Below are positions 17,136 through 26,421 of a stretch of 64,000 nt of DNA, one piece after another. The position numbers were made by a program, and so were the translations under genes. The DNA lies in NCBI RefSeq assembly GCF_000315485.1, contig NZ_JH992944.1, positions 354,896 to 418,895 of the forward strand, given 5' to 3'. How positions within the stretch are numbered: position 1 is the stretch's first letter; the number at the start of each line of letters is the position of its first letter. Source of the DNA: Bacteroides oleiciplenus YIT 12058. Lineage in GTDB: Bacteria; Bacteroidota; Bacteroidia; Bacteroidales; Bacteroidaceae. Below the pieces are notes generated by a model. That model made no database searches, was not told the origin of the DNA, and was given only the letters and a program-made list of their open reading frames with translations.

Positions 17136-17140
17136 GTAGA

Positions 17141-17530
17141 CTATTCGTCCATATCATTCAGATGTATTTCCAATGCTTTGACCGAAATATAAATCTCATA
17201 TACAGAGATAGCCAAAGAAATAATCAACAGCACCATCGCCAGACCAAAGATATATATCGACACTAAATAAAGTTGTATATAGATAAAAAACATGCTGACT
17301 ACACACAGCAACAAACTCCCCGTCCCCGTCACCTGCATGGCACGTGTCAGGTAAAGGCGTTTCCGTAGATTAGCAATCTGAGCAGCGGTAACTGACGAAT
17401 GATTGGCACGATACTGCTCCTTCAACGCACGCACTAATTGGGCATACGACATGAAACGATTAGTATATGCCAGCATAATCAAAGAAATGGCTGAGAATAA
17501 CAGAGCCGGAGTAGTCAGATCTATTTCCAT
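17141..17530 (-). CDS. DUF2721-family membrane protein
   Basis: A 129-aa protein with an N-terminal membrane segment (about 8-24), a basic cytoplasmic loop (QYRANHSSVTAAQIANLRKR) and two further hydrophobic segments (about 65-105). This is the pattern of DUF2721, function unknown. It lies 11 nt after the GH43 gene on the same strand and is probably co-transcribed. Confidence 0.75.
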   Translation of the reverse strand: MEIDLTTPALLFSAISLIMLAYTNRFMSYAQLVRALKEQYRANHSSVTAAQIANLRKRLYLTRAMQVTGTGSLLLCVVSMFFIYIQLYLVSIYIFGLAMVLLIISLAISVYEIYISVKALEIHLNDMDE

Positions 17531-17541
17531 ATGTTTTATTC

Positions 17542-18522
17542 TTATTTCAGAGGATTGCTTTCCACACCCTCAAAAGTTATCTTAACTGGATTGATATATC
17601 CGTCCTCATCAAAAGTCATTTCATCGATACAAGTTGCACGATGGTCTCCGTGTGTCTCCGTCAACGGACGGCGATGGTAAATGATATAGTATTTATCAGA
17701 TTTCGGTTCATGAATCACGGAGTGATGTCCCGCTCCGGTAGCAATCTCCGGATCTTGTTGTAGTATCTTGCCGATACGTTCAAAGGGGCCAAAAGGATTA
17801 TCTGCAATAGCGTAAGCTACTGAGTAGTCGGGACCACCCCAGCCACCTTCCGACCACATGAAGTAGTATTTTCCATCACGGATAAACATGAAAGGACCTT
17901 CCGTATAATTTTCCGGCGTAACCTCCTTGTAATAAGTCCCGTCTTCAAAAGGTAACAGTCCAGTAAAGTCATCATTCAGTTTAACAACGTTGCATCTTCC
18001 CCAACCTCCATAATACATATAATATGAACCATCTTTATCCTGGAAAACGAACTGGTCAATCGGCTGGGCACGATTATAAATCTTATCTATGAGCGGACGG
18101 CCTAAATAATCCTGATAGGGACCTTCCGGACGGTCGGCCACACCAATACCGATGCCACCGTACTCATCATCATTCTGAATATCATTTCCTCCGAAAAACA
18201 GGAAATACTTATTATCCTTCTTCACGACTGCGGGAGCCCACATGGCACGCCACACCCATTTCACTGCTGTATTGTCAATGATACGTTCATGCTTCGTCCA
18301 ATTCACCAAGTCGGTTGAGGAGAAAGCATCCATAAATATCTGCTTCTCATACTCATCAGAGTAGGTGGGAAATATCCAATATTCATTGTCCAGAATCATA
18401 CCTTCAGGGTCGGCATACCAGCCTTCAAAAAGAGGATTACCTGACATTTGGACCGGTTGCTTCACGCTACAGGACTGGAGTATCGACATCGCAAAAATGA
18501 ATAATAAATAATAAGTTTTCAT
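17542..18522 (-). CDS. GH43-family glycoside hydrolase, lipoprotein
   Basis: A 326-aa lipoprotein (MKTYYLLFIFAMSILQSC, Cys18). The five-bladed propeller of GH43 is recognisable from its three acidic residues: Asp38 in WYADPE (base), Asp156 in PIDQFVF (pKa modulator) and Glu208 in YTEGPFMF (acid). Such enzymes release arabinose, xylose or galactose residues from plant polysaccharides. It is not within an obvious polysaccharide utilisation locus (no SusC/SusD pair here), so the substrate is open. Confidence 0.85.
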   Translation of the reverse strand: MKTYYLLFIFAMSILQSCSVKQPVQMSGNPLFEGWYADPEGMILDNEYWIFPTYSDEYEKQIFMDAFSSTDLVNWTKHERIIDNTAVKWVWRAMWAPAVVKKDNKYFLFFGGNDIQNDDEYGGIGIGVADRPEGPYQDYLGRPLIDKIYNRAQPIDQFVFQDKDGSYYMYYGGWGRCNVVKLNDDFTGLLPFEDGTYYKEVTPENYTEGPFMFIRDGKYYFMWSEGGWGGPDYSVAYAIADNPFGPFERIGKILQQDPEIATGAGHHSVIHEPKSDKYYIIYHRRPLTETHGDHRATCIDEMTFDEDGYINPVKITFEGVESNPLK

Positions 18523-18719
18523 CTATCTGATATTTTTATGGATAAAGTCATGAATTTCATTACACTCACATATTTCCCACAAAATAAAAGAAAAAAAATG
18601 GAAGGATATAATTTTGCTTAATAAAATGCACAATGCCCAAAGCAAAACTTCATCCTGCTTTTACAAGATAAAATTCTGCTTCAGGCATGAAGGGGTTCTT
18701 AAAGCGGAAGACAGAAAGC

Positions 18720-19157
18720 CTATTTCTTGTCATAAATACCGTTAGAGAATTTGCCGTAAGCCATCACCTGATTGGTATCCGGAAAGTGCACAATCTCCGG
18801 CACATTGTTGGTATCAAAGTCAAGATAGACGAGCTTCTCCGTATCCGACCCATTACGCATGACGTGCGCACCTTCCGGTCCGGCAGGGAAGGTTATGGCA
18901 TCTCCGGCCTTCACGGTTACATCTCCATTGATGGTACGCACAATACCTGTACCACTGATGATGTAGAACACTTCCTCATCCGTTTCATGATAATGATAGC
19001 CATAGGCAAAGTTACCCGGTTCCACCTCCACAAAGTTAACACGGCACTGGGTTACGTCTTCTTGCGCAACAATCGGTTTCACTGTAAATTCATTGCCACC
19101 TTGACTGAATTTCTGACCTTCGACAGTCTTGTAATTCTTTACTGTAAGCTCTTTCAT
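18720..19157 (-). CDS. Cupin-domain protein
   Basis: A 145-aa single-domain cupin. Motif 1 reads YGYHYHETDEEVFYIISGTG (metal-binding His/His/Glu) and motif 2 GDAITFPAGPEGAHVM (second His). This family includes small metal-dependent isomerases, dioxygenases and sugar-binding proteins; the sequence does not say which. It stands alone, with about 200 nt of non-coding DNA on either side. Confidence 0.85.
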   Translation of the reverse strand: MKELTVKNYKTVEGQKFSQGGNEFTVKPIVAQEDVTQCRVNFVEVEPGNFAYGYHYHETDEEVFYIISGTGIVRTINGDVTVKAGDAITFPAGPEGAHVMRNGSDTEKLVYLDFDTNNVPEIVHFPDTNQVMAYGKFSNGIYDKK

Positions 19158-19393
19158 TGTCCTTTTGTTTTTAAATTGTTTATAAAATAGTTGTATTCAT
19201 CAGTTTTTTCACTAACTTCGCAATGCGGTCAGTGACTTATCGACGATGCAAAGCTATGCACTATTTTACTTTAAAACAAGAAGTTACAAATAAGTAAGAT
19301 AGTTACCTGAAGGTTACTTTTGCTGAAAAGCAAGAGATTAAAAATGAAGAAAAAAGAAAAATAATCAAGTGGAACCTAATACTAACTAAAGAT

Positions 19394-19786
19394 ATGGAAA
19401 CAAGAATTACCTCAAACCGTATTACGGAACTAAAGCCGAACGAGATATTCGTCTTCGGCAGTAATCTGGAAGGCGCTCACGGTGGCGGAGCCGCTTATCT
19501 GGCCTGGAAGAAATGGGGAGCTATCTGGGGACAAGGAACAGGACTACAAGGACAGACTTACGCCATCCCTACCATGCACGGTGGTCCGGAAAGCATCAAA
19601 CCTTATGTTGATCAATTCATCGGATTCGCCAAAGAACATGCAGAATACGTTTTCCTCGTCACAGAAATAGGATGCGGCATTGCCGGATTTGCCCCGAAAG
19701 AGATTGCCCCCTTATTTAAAGAAGCGATAAATGTGCCCAACATTCATCTGCCTCAACGTTTCTGGGATGTAATGAACGCCAAGTGA
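19394..19786 (+). CDS. A1S_2505-type phage-related protein
   Basis: A 130-aa protein with a glycine-rich stretch near the N-terminus (EIFVFGSNLEGAHGGGAAYL) and FLVTEIGCGIAGFAPKEIA, resembling small phage-associated proteins of the A1S_2505 type, with some macro-domain flavour. Its biochemical role is unknown. Its 3' end overlaps by 34 nt the convergent Bcr-type transporter gene, an unusually tight arrangement. Confidence 0.65.
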   Translation: METRITSNRITELKPNEIFVFGSNLEGAHGGGAAYLAWKKWGAIWGQGTGLQGQTYAIPTMHGGPESIKPYVDQFIGFAKEHAEYVFLVTEIGCGIAGFAPKEIAPLFKEAINVPNIHLPQRFWDVMNAK

Positions 19787-20964
19787 AACCTAACTTTCAA
19801 CCGCCTTCTGCCCAACGCAAATAATATGCCGAAAAGGGAACAAGCTGAGCATATTACGAATATGATCCCGGTGGAAACCAAGATATTCCCAATGCCCACC
19901 AAGGGAGAAACAATGCCGCCGAACGAGAAACAGACAGCTCCCAGCAATGCAGAAGCTGTCCCGGCATTAGTGCGCTCACACTCCATAGCCAACGCGGTTG
20001 AGGTCGTGAAAGTCATTCCCATCATAAACAGCACTGCCAGCAGCAACAGTTCGTATACCCAGAAGCTACACCCTAAAGCCAATGCAGCACATTCCAATAC
20101 AGAGAAAACAAGCATGCCCATACACCCTATCAGCGTCCCGTTTTCCGGTCGGCGGAACTTCACGGAAAATGCAGCCGCAGTACCGATGGCAATGGCATTA
20201 ATACTGAAACATACGCTGAAAGCAAAAGGGGAATAACCGTAATGTTGCTGAATAATGAAAGGAGACGAAGCTATATAGGCAAACAACACTCCTTGCGCAA
20301 ACGCCAGTTGCAACACGTAGCAAATATATTGTTTATTGCGAAGAACCAGCTTGAAACTATTGAAAGTATCCGCCCATTTCGTCACCAGCCGATTCTCTGC
20401 GGGAAGCGACTCCCGGAAGCGCATGCAACCTGCCAGGAGGAGCATGCCCAATACAAGCAGAATACCGAAAATCCCCTGCCAGCCGATAGCTTCCGTAAAT
20501 AATCCTCCAATGATAGGGGCTACTACCGGGGCAATACCGTTGATGGCACCGATAACTGCCAGCATCTTTGCCAATTCCCTACCCGAAAACTTGTCCGTAG
20601 CAATGGAACGGGCTATGACGATGCCTCCTGCACCGGCAACACCTTGTATCAGACGGAAAGTAACAAATTGATGGATGTTTTGCGCAAATAAGCAGAGAAC
20701 TGTTGAAACAATGAATAGCCACATGGCAACCTGTAACGGTATACGTCTGCCATACCGGTCGCTCAAGGGACCGAAGAATATTTGACCGACTGCCAGTCCA
20801 ATCATGCTGGTGGTCAATCCTAACTGGACCATTGAAGAACTCGTATTGAAATATTCTCCCATAGCCGGCAGACTGGGCAAATACATATCTGTGACAAACG
20901 GCCCGAAGGCTGTCAACATACCTAATAAAATAAGAATGAACAGTTTTGAATTATCTTTTCCCAT
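19753..20964 (-). CDS. Bcr/CflA-type MFS drug exporter
   Basis: The start at 20964 (MGKDNSKLFILILLGML) gives 403 aa with 12 membrane segments. A start 51 nt upstream would run through the palindrome at 20983-21016 and is rejected. DHA1 features are FGPLSDRYGRRIPLQ in loop 2-3 and VAGAGGIVIARSIATDKFSG, a Bcr/CflA-type motif. It should export drugs using proton influx. It follows the TolC-HlyD-MFS operon by 150 nt on the same strand, with the palindrome in between. Confidence 0.85.
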   Translation of the reverse strand: MGKDNSKLFILILLGMLTAFGPFVTDMYLPSLPAMGEYFNTSSSMVQLGLTTSMIGLAVGQIFFGPLSDRYGRRIPLQVAMWLFIVSTVLCLFAQNIHQFVTFRLIQGVAGAGGIVIARSIATDKFSGRELAKMLAVIGAINGIAPVVAPIIGGLFTEAIGWQGIFGILLVLGMLLLAGCMRFRESLPAENRLVTKWADTFNSFKLVLRNKQYICYVLQLAFAQGVLFAYIASSPFIIQQHYGYSPFAFSVCFSINAIAIGTAAAFSVKFRRPENGTLIGCMGMLVFSVLECAALALGCSFWVYELLLLAVLFMMGMTFTTSTALAMECERTNAGTASALLGAVCFSFGGIVSPLVGIGNILVSTGIIFVICSACSLFGILFALGRRRLKVRFHLAFITSQKR

Positions 20965-20982
20965 ATAATTATCTTTTATTAG

Positions 20983-21016
20983 TGTGTTCAGGCAAATAAT
21001 TATTTGCCTGAACACA
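20983..21016. promoter_or_regulatory. Perfect 34-bp palindrome, candidate operator
   Basis: TGTGTTCAGGCAAATAA and its exact complement meet with no loop. It sits 19 nt upstream of the Bcr-type gene and about 100 nt after the efflux operon stop. In the direction of both genes no T-run follows, which argues for a regulator site over a terminator, although the other strand has five T's. Confidence 0.5.
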
Positions 21017-21114
21017 TCCTTTTTAATTGCACGGCAAAATTAAGAATAAATCAGTTTACCCACCTCACCTAATTTAGTCTACATTGTTCAAAACAGGAAC
21101 AGACAGACACCCAA

Positions 21115-22710
21115 TCATCCGGTTACTCCCAACTTCTTGTCCATACGCAGCTCATGCTTCGCAAAGCGGCGAATGGAGCGATAAGTGGGATGCAGTACTT
21201 TGTACGGGCGGATATCGCTCTCATAAACCAGGAACACCAACAGGCAGAACAAGGCTATCAGAATCAACCAGCCGTACAATTCCTTCATAGAAACCATCAA
21301 CGCCTGTTGCTGCACAGCACCATAAAGTTCTCCGGCAGACATCCGGTTGATGAACGGATTCACATGATCTAATGACGAACTGAGCAGCATCGCATTCTTC
21401 TTTAAAGTCACACTCAAAGCACGCCCCAGGATAGCCGTACCCAAAGCACTGCCAAACCCGGCACTGACAAACGCCTGCACGGACACCGCTTGAAAAAAGT
21501 GTTGAAAAGGTACACGTGACAGCACCGTAAGAAAACAAATAGCTATTATGACATACCCGAAACTACGAAGGAACAACGGCACGAACAGCGTCTCCTTCGG
21601 CAAAGCATAATCAATGCCAAAGTAGAAATACATCAGATAGACAGTGATGGAAGTGAAAGCAATCACCGTCATCGTCTTATAGCGCCACTTACGGCGTGAA
21701 AAGGTCAGAAATGTAAAAGCTGCTCCAACCACAATGCCCAGCAACACTACCCAGTTGAGCGAAATCACATTCAGGGCATCATAACCCAATATACCCTCCA
21801 TATAGATATGCTCAAACAGGTGTGAAGGAGCTAACAGTATATCTATTATTATATAAAGTATAAAGGGCAGCCACACGGAGCGGTACGTCCACGTCTTCAA
21901 TGCAATGAACGGATGACGGATGAAAGATGCGCGCCACAAGTTCAGTGCCAGAACTACTATGCCGATGACGGTTGCCACCCGGATTGGGAAAGACCGGTAC
22001 CAATCGTAATGTTCACCATAGACACATACAAAAAGGATGCACAGCAGAACAAGCCCCCACATTAAAGCTCCCAGCCAGTCGATACCAAATAACGGTAATT
22101 TCGGTAAGGAACGATAGCTGCGGAATAGCCAGAGCGTAACCAGCATCACTAATAACAACAAGCCCACTATCAGCCAGTGCATATACTCCCACTTCGCCCA
22201 GAAAGCCGTGTAGACGGTTATCAAACCCGATAACTGGATGCAACTCTGCACCAACAGGTAGATAAAGCAAAAGAACACCGATAAATCCCGCTTGGGAGTC
22301 AACCATAGTTGGATGGTGGAGTTGCACTCAAACGTGGCCCACATGCGGAAAATGCCTGCAAAAAAGCAAGTTATCACCAGCAGGGGAATACTGCGGGTAT
22401 GCATACATATCAGATTGGCAATAATCAGGGCTATGCTGCACGTCATCAGCGAAGTCTTCGAGGCGAAGCGGAATTTCAAGCGGAACATAATGGCGAACGT
22501 CAGCCCCATGCCCACCATAGACGCATACCCCGCCATCATAATGTCTTCCTGCATCAATGCCGTTGAACCGACCATTTCGTTGACTGCCGACAGATAAATA
22601 CCGCCGGAGAACTGGAAGATGATGACAAAGGCAATGATAATCCAGGGGCGTAGTTTCGGAGGAACAAAGTCGCGGATAGCCGGAATAGAAAAAGGTCCTG
22701 TTTCGTGCAT
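21115..22710 (-). CDS. MFS transporter, 14 membrane segments, efflux partner
   Basis: A 531-aa inner-membrane protein with about 14 hydrophobic segments, resembling the DHA2/EmrB group in size and partners, though the sequence is divergent. It lies 4 nt after the HlyD-type adaptor gene and two genes after a TolC-type channel, the classic tripartite set. Substrate unknown. The C-terminal tail is basic (TYRSIRRFAKHELRMDKK). Confidence 0.8.
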   Translation of the reverse strand: MHETGPFSIPAIRDFVPPKLRPWIIIAFVIIFQFSGGIYLSAVNEMVGSTALMQEDIMMAGYASMVGMGLTFAIMFRLKFRFASKTSLMTCSIALIIANLICMHTRSIPLLVITCFFAGIFRMWATFECNSTIQLWLTPKRDLSVFFCFIYLLVQSCIQLSGLITVYTAFWAKWEYMHWLIVGLLLLVMLVTLWLFRSYRSLPKLPLFGIDWLGALMWGLVLLCILFVCVYGEHYDWYRSFPIRVATVIGIVVLALNLWRASFIRHPFIALKTWTYRSVWLPFILYIIIDILLAPSHLFEHIYMEGILGYDALNVISLNWVVLLGIVVGAAFTFLTFSRRKWRYKTMTVIAFTSITVYLMYFYFGIDYALPKETLFVPLFLRSFGYVIIAICFLTVLSRVPFQHFFQAVSVQAFVSAGFGSALGTAILGRALSVTLKKNAMLLSSSLDHVNPFINRMSAGELYGAVQQQALMVSMKELYGWLILIALFCLLVFLVYESDIRPYKVLHPTYRSIRRFAKHELRMDKKLGVTG

Positions 22711-22714
22711 CGCA

Positions 22715-23749
22715 TCAATAGTTTACTACACATTCCACATTCATGCCGGCACGCAGACGCTCCATATCTTCCGGACGATTATCTGCAGAGAACTCGATAC
22801 GGATGGGGATACGTTGTTCTACTTTCACGAAGTTTCCGGCGGAGTTATCTTGTGGGAGAAGGGAGAAGCTGGCACCCGTAGCGCGGGAGATGGACTTCAC
22901 GGTTCCTTTGAAAATGATATCGGGAACGGCATCCACTTCTATTTCTACGGGCTGGCCTTCCCGGATATGCGTGGTCTGGGTTTCTTTGTAATTAGCCACT
23001 ATCCATCTTTCGTTTTCATCAACCAGGTCCACCAGGGTTTGTCCGGGTTGTATCAGTTGCCCTTCCTGAATTTCCTTCCGCCCGGTGGTTCCGTCGCAAG
23101 GGGCGAGGATGACGGTATAGGAAAGATTCAGGCGTGCCAATTCCAGGGCAGCCTGTGCAAGTTTGATGCCGGCATCGGTTTGTTCCAGGCGGTGGGTTTG
23201 TTCCTGTTTCACCAGTGTGGTGGATTGCCTTTGGCGCAACAGAAGTTCGTAGCGGGCTTTGGAAGCCTCATAGTTAGTTTGTACGGCATCATATTGCTGT
23301 TTGGTGACCGCATCCTGTAACAACAGGTTCTTATAACGATGATATTCACGTTCAGCATTATCGAGGCGGACTTTAGCTTCCTGCAAACCGGCGTCGGATA
23401 CGGCAATGTTATTCTGAGTAGTATGTACAGTGGTAGCCACTGCATTTTTGCCGGAGATGGCATTCTGGAAATCAGCCTCAGCCTGTGCCAGACGGAAACG
23501 GAATTCGGCATCTTCTATCACAGCCAGCGTATCGCCTTTGCGAACCTGTTGGTATTCATCGAAATATATCTTCTTGATAAATCCCTGCACGCGACTATTG
23601 ACGGGGACGATGAGTTGTTTCACTTGTGCATTGTCCGTGTATGCCACACTGCCGAGGTGGACGAAATGAGAGCACACCCATACCAGTGCAGCAATGAGTA
23701 AGAGACTAACCACCACGTTATAAATCATTTTTTTCTTCTTGCGTTCCAT
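22715..23749 (-). CDS. HlyD/EmrA-type periplasmic adaptor
   Basis: A 344-aa membrane-fusion protein: N-terminal anchor (about 8-28), lipoyl half-motif with VNSRVQGFIKKIYFDEYQQV, coiled-coil hairpin (about 85-200), second lipoyl half (ILAPCDGTTGRKEIQEGQLI) and a beta-barrel domain. It links the MFS pump to the outer-membrane channel. Middle gene of the operon, 26 nt after tolC-like and 4 nt before the pump gene. Confidence 0.9.
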   Translation of the reverse strand: MERKKKKMIYNVVVSLLLIAALVWVCSHFVHLGSVAYTDNAQVKQLIVPVNSRVQGFIKKIYFDEYQQVRKGDTLAVIEDAEFRFRLAQAEADFQNAISGKNAVATTVHTTQNNIAVSDAGLQEAKVRLDNAEREYHRYKNLLLQDAVTKQQYDAVQTNYEASKARYELLLRQRQSTTLVKQEQTHRLEQTDAGIKLAQAALELARLNLSYTVILAPCDGTTGRKEIQEGQLIQPGQTLVDLVDENERWIVANYKETQTTHIREGQPVEIEVDAVPDIIFKGTVKSISRATGASFSLLPQDNSAGNFVKVEQRIPIRIEFSADNRPEDMERLRAGMNVECVVNY

Positions 23750-23775
23750 ATATTCTATTGTTATTTAAAATTCGT

Positions 23776-25089
23776 TTATAGACTTCCGGCTGTCTTTCTC
23801 AGCTTATAGAAATTGAAAAGTATATTGATTTGTGCATTCACCAACTGCAATTCCGCATTCAGCTTGGAATTACTGGCGTCCAGCATATCGGTAATCAGTG
23901 CCAGGTCATTCAGATAGCGGTTATTCACCACACTGTAGTTCTGCGTTGCCAGTTCCAGACTTTTCTCCTGCGTATCACAGATAGTGAAAGCCTCCTGAAA
24001 ACGGATATATGCCGCTTTCACCTCCGTGCGCACATTCTCCTGCAACAACAAATCACTCTCCTGCGCCCGCCGGGTAGACAACTGCGCCAGACGAATCTTC
24101 TTGCCGGACTTGAACGTAGAAGCGATATCAAACTTCACCCCGACACCCACATACCAGTAATTCAGATTTTTATTAATGGGAGGCACTTCAATCGTAATAG
24201 GCCCGTCCAGTTTGTCACCAGCAAAGAGAACCACAGACGGCAGGCGTTCCGCTTTCGCTATCCGCTCATTATACTGAGATTGCTTGATGTTCAGCTTCAT
24301 CTGTTGCAGTACAGGCGAACTCAATACAGCCGTTTCCTGCCAATGCGCTTCTTCCGAGGGTCTCGGGAGCCGTCTCAGCAATGTTGTATCCACATCAATC
24401 ACCGTTTCCTCCGACAAACCAAGCACTGTAGTCAACTGATTATTCAGAATGAGAATACTGTTTTCTATCTGCGTCAAAGCCAGTTCCAAAGATTTGAGTT
24501 GCAACTCATACCGGGTGATATCATTCTTCAAAGCCAATCCCTGCGATTGTTTGGCATTGATGTCTTCCACCAACTTGCGGGTTTGCTCGATATTTTTCCG
24601 GTACACTTTCGACTGATTCTGCAATTTATACATCTCCAGATAGTTGCCTACCAACAGAAAACGAATATCCTGTTTGTTCTTCTCTTTATCCAGTTCCGCC
24701 AACTGTTGCTGCAACCGAGCAATGGCAATCCGGCTCGTGATAGCCCCTCCGGCATAAATTACCTGTGACGCTTCTATCGCAAAGTTATTACCGAAATGCG
24801 GCATAGCGGCATTCTCACCGTTCCCGAAGTCACGGTCAGCCAGCCAGGCATCGCCCAGATAGCTTGCGGAAACGGAAACATCAATGGAAGGAAGTTGGGC
24901 ATTCTTAGCTACCTTCACCGCTTGTCCGGCCTCTTCTTCCGCCAGACGGAACGTGCGGATACTGCGGCTGTTAGCGTCCGCCAACTCGAACATCTCTTCA
25001 ATTGTCATCTTCCGAATGGTTTGTGCAGATACAAGAGAAACGTTCAGCGCTAAAATCAAAACTAATAAATCTTTCAATCTTTTTATCAT
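23776..25089 (-). CDS. TolC-family outer-membrane channel protein
   Basis: A 437-aa protein with signal peptide (ending VSLVSAQ) and two homologous helical halves, as in TolC (TIEEMFELADANSRSIRTFR; ATQNYSVVNNRYLNDLALIT). It provides the outer-membrane exit duct. First gene of the efflux operon and divergent from the AraC regulator. Confidence 0.9.
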   Translation of the reverse strand: MIKRLKDLLVLILALNVSLVSAQTIRKMTIEEMFELADANSRSIRTFRLAEEEAGQAVKVAKNAQLPSIDVSVSASYLGDAWLADRDFGNGENAAMPHFGNNFAIEASQVIYAGGAITSRIAIARLQQQLAELDKEKNKQDIRFLLVGNYLEMYKLQNQSKVYRKNIEQTRKLVEDINAKQSQGLALKNDITRYELQLKSLELALTQIENSILILNNQLTTVLGLSEETVIDVDTTLLRRLPRPSEEAHWQETAVLSSPVLQQMKLNIKQSQYNERIAKAERLPSVVLFAGDKLDGPITIEVPPINKNLNYWYVGVGVKFDIASTFKSGKKIRLAQLSTRRAQESDLLLQENVRTEVKAAYIRFQEAFTICDTQEKSLELATQNYSVVNNRYLNDLALITDMLDASNSKLNAELQLVNAQINILFNFYKLRKTAGSL

Positions 25090-25180
25090 ATCTATTAAAT
25101 TGTTACCTCAAAAACGGCTGCAAAGTTCGGACAAATTCTTTGCTAAAGGTAAATCCCAAATTGTGCAAAGTTGGTTTAAT

Positions 25181-25211
25181 TTGGAGATTTTCAAGATTTG
25201 TGCTACCTTTG
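25181..25211 (+). promoter_or_regulatory. Promoter of the AraC-family regulator
   Basis: TTG (25181-25183) and TACCTTTG (25204-25211), 22 nt before the start at 25234. Confidence 0.65.
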
Positions 25212-25233
25212 CCATACAACAAAAAATTCTTTA

Positions 25234-26175
25234 ATGGCCTCTTCCATACGCATCAAGAACATCTGTGAACTACTCATTATCAGTGGCGGTAAAAACGATA
25301 CACGCAAGAAAATCAGTTGCATCACCATCGGACACCGGGAAGCAGAAGAACAGTTTTCGTCAGACATCCACCTCGATGCCTTCATCATCCTATTGGTTTT
25401 ATCCGGAAAGGGACGGGCTGCAATCAATTACAAAACGTATAACATTCAAGCAAATACGCTCTTGCTGCTGACTTCTGCACATTTGTTCCATTTTTATGAT
25501 TGTAGTGATGATTTCCAATGCCAATGCCTCTTTGTCAGCAAGGTGTTTACTGATGAGATGGACTCCACCGATATGATTTACCGAAGAACCAAATATGGCG
25601 TACGGCTATATAATGAGCCTGTAATACCTTTGGAGCATCCGCATGCCGTCCTATTGGCGGAACGACTGGACAGCGTCAACAAAAACATTGACCGTACAGA
25701 GCATTTCTATCACAAAGAAGTGATTCTGAACCGCTTGTTCGCTCTCTATCTTGATTTAAGCGATATCCTCGAACGCACCAATCTGCCACATACAGACGGT
25801 TGCCTGACCCGCTACGAAAGTGTCATCAAGTCGTTCATCGAACTATTGGCAACGCATTACCGTGAAGAACACAAAGTAGACTACTATGCTGCCCGGCTGA
25901 ACCTGTCCGCCCACCATCTGACGCAAATCGTGAAACTTGTGACAGGGCAAAGCGTAAGCGACTTTATCTTTGAAATGCTATTCAGCGAAGCCCGCAACCT
26001 GCTGACGCACTCCAAACTATCCGTACAAGAGATAGCCGCCACCCTCAACTTTTCCGACCAGTCTTCTTTCGGGAAGTTCTTCAAGCGGAAAGCAGGCATA
26101 TCACCTGTGGATTTCAGAAAAGACATGAAACGGGAAGAAATAGCTTATTCGGGTTCCCTGCTGAGTTACAAGTAA
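25234..26175 (+). CDS. AraC-family transcriptional regulator
   Basis: The start at 25234 (MASSIRIKNICELL) gives 313 aa; an upstream start would overlap the promoter. An N-terminal cupin-like sensor region (about 10-170) is followed by two HTH motifs: VDYYAARLNLSAHHLTQIVK and SVQEIAATLNFSDQSSFGKF, ending in AGISPVDFRK. It is divergent from the TolC-HlyD-MFS operon and is the obvious candidate for its regulator. Its 3' end abuts the palindrome array. Confidence 0.9.
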   Translation: MASSIRIKNICELLIISGGKNDTRKKISCITIGHREAEEQFSSDIHLDAFIILLVLSGKGRAAINYKTYNIQANTLLLLTSAHLFHFYDCSDDFQCQCLFVSKVFTDEMDSTDMIYRRTKYGVRLYNEPVIPLEHPHAVLLAERLDSVNKNIDRTEHFYHKEVILNRLFALYLDLSDILERTNLPHTDGCLTRYESVIKSFIELLATHYREEHKVDYYAARLNLSAHHLTQIVKLVTGQSVSDFIFEMLFSEARNLLTHSKLSVQEIAATLNFSDQSSFGKFFKRKAGISPVDFRKDMKREEIAYSGSLLSYK

Positions 26176-26190
26176 TTACCCAGTAAGTAT

Positions 26191-26295
26191 TTGCCAGTTT
26201 TTGCCACAGCCTTGGCAAAGTTTTGCCACTTCGATGGCAAGGTCTTGCCAATGCGATGGCAAAAGTTTGCCAACGAAGTGGCAAGAGGTTGGCAA
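26191..26295. repeat. Array of 18-bp palindromes at a 22-bp period
   Basis: Four TTGCCA-N6-TGGCAA units (the first with TTGGCAA) begin at 26201, 26223, 26245 and 26267, exactly 22 bp apart. Half-sites lie on both sides (TTGCCA at 26191, TTGGCAA at 26289). The middle bases differ between units. It fills the gap between the AraC gene and aroA. Confidence 0.8.
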
Positions 26296-26370
26296 ACTAC
26301 ATCACAGTGCAGAAGTATACTTATTCTATCAACAGAGCATAAAGCTGTTTCTTTATTCAGATATTTATCG

Positions 26371-26378
26371 TACTTTTG
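26371..26378 (+). promoter_or_regulatory. -7 element of aroA
   Basis: TACTTTTG, 43 nt before the aroA start and about 75 nt downstream of the palindrome array. Confidence 0.5.
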
Positions 26379-26421
26379 TAGTCTGTAAACCAGCTATTAG
26401 ATTCTAAGAAAGAATACAACT

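Noticed and set aside
26191..26295. CRISPR array
   Set aside because: The conserved parts are the palindrome arms and the gaps are only 4 bp; no cas genes are near.
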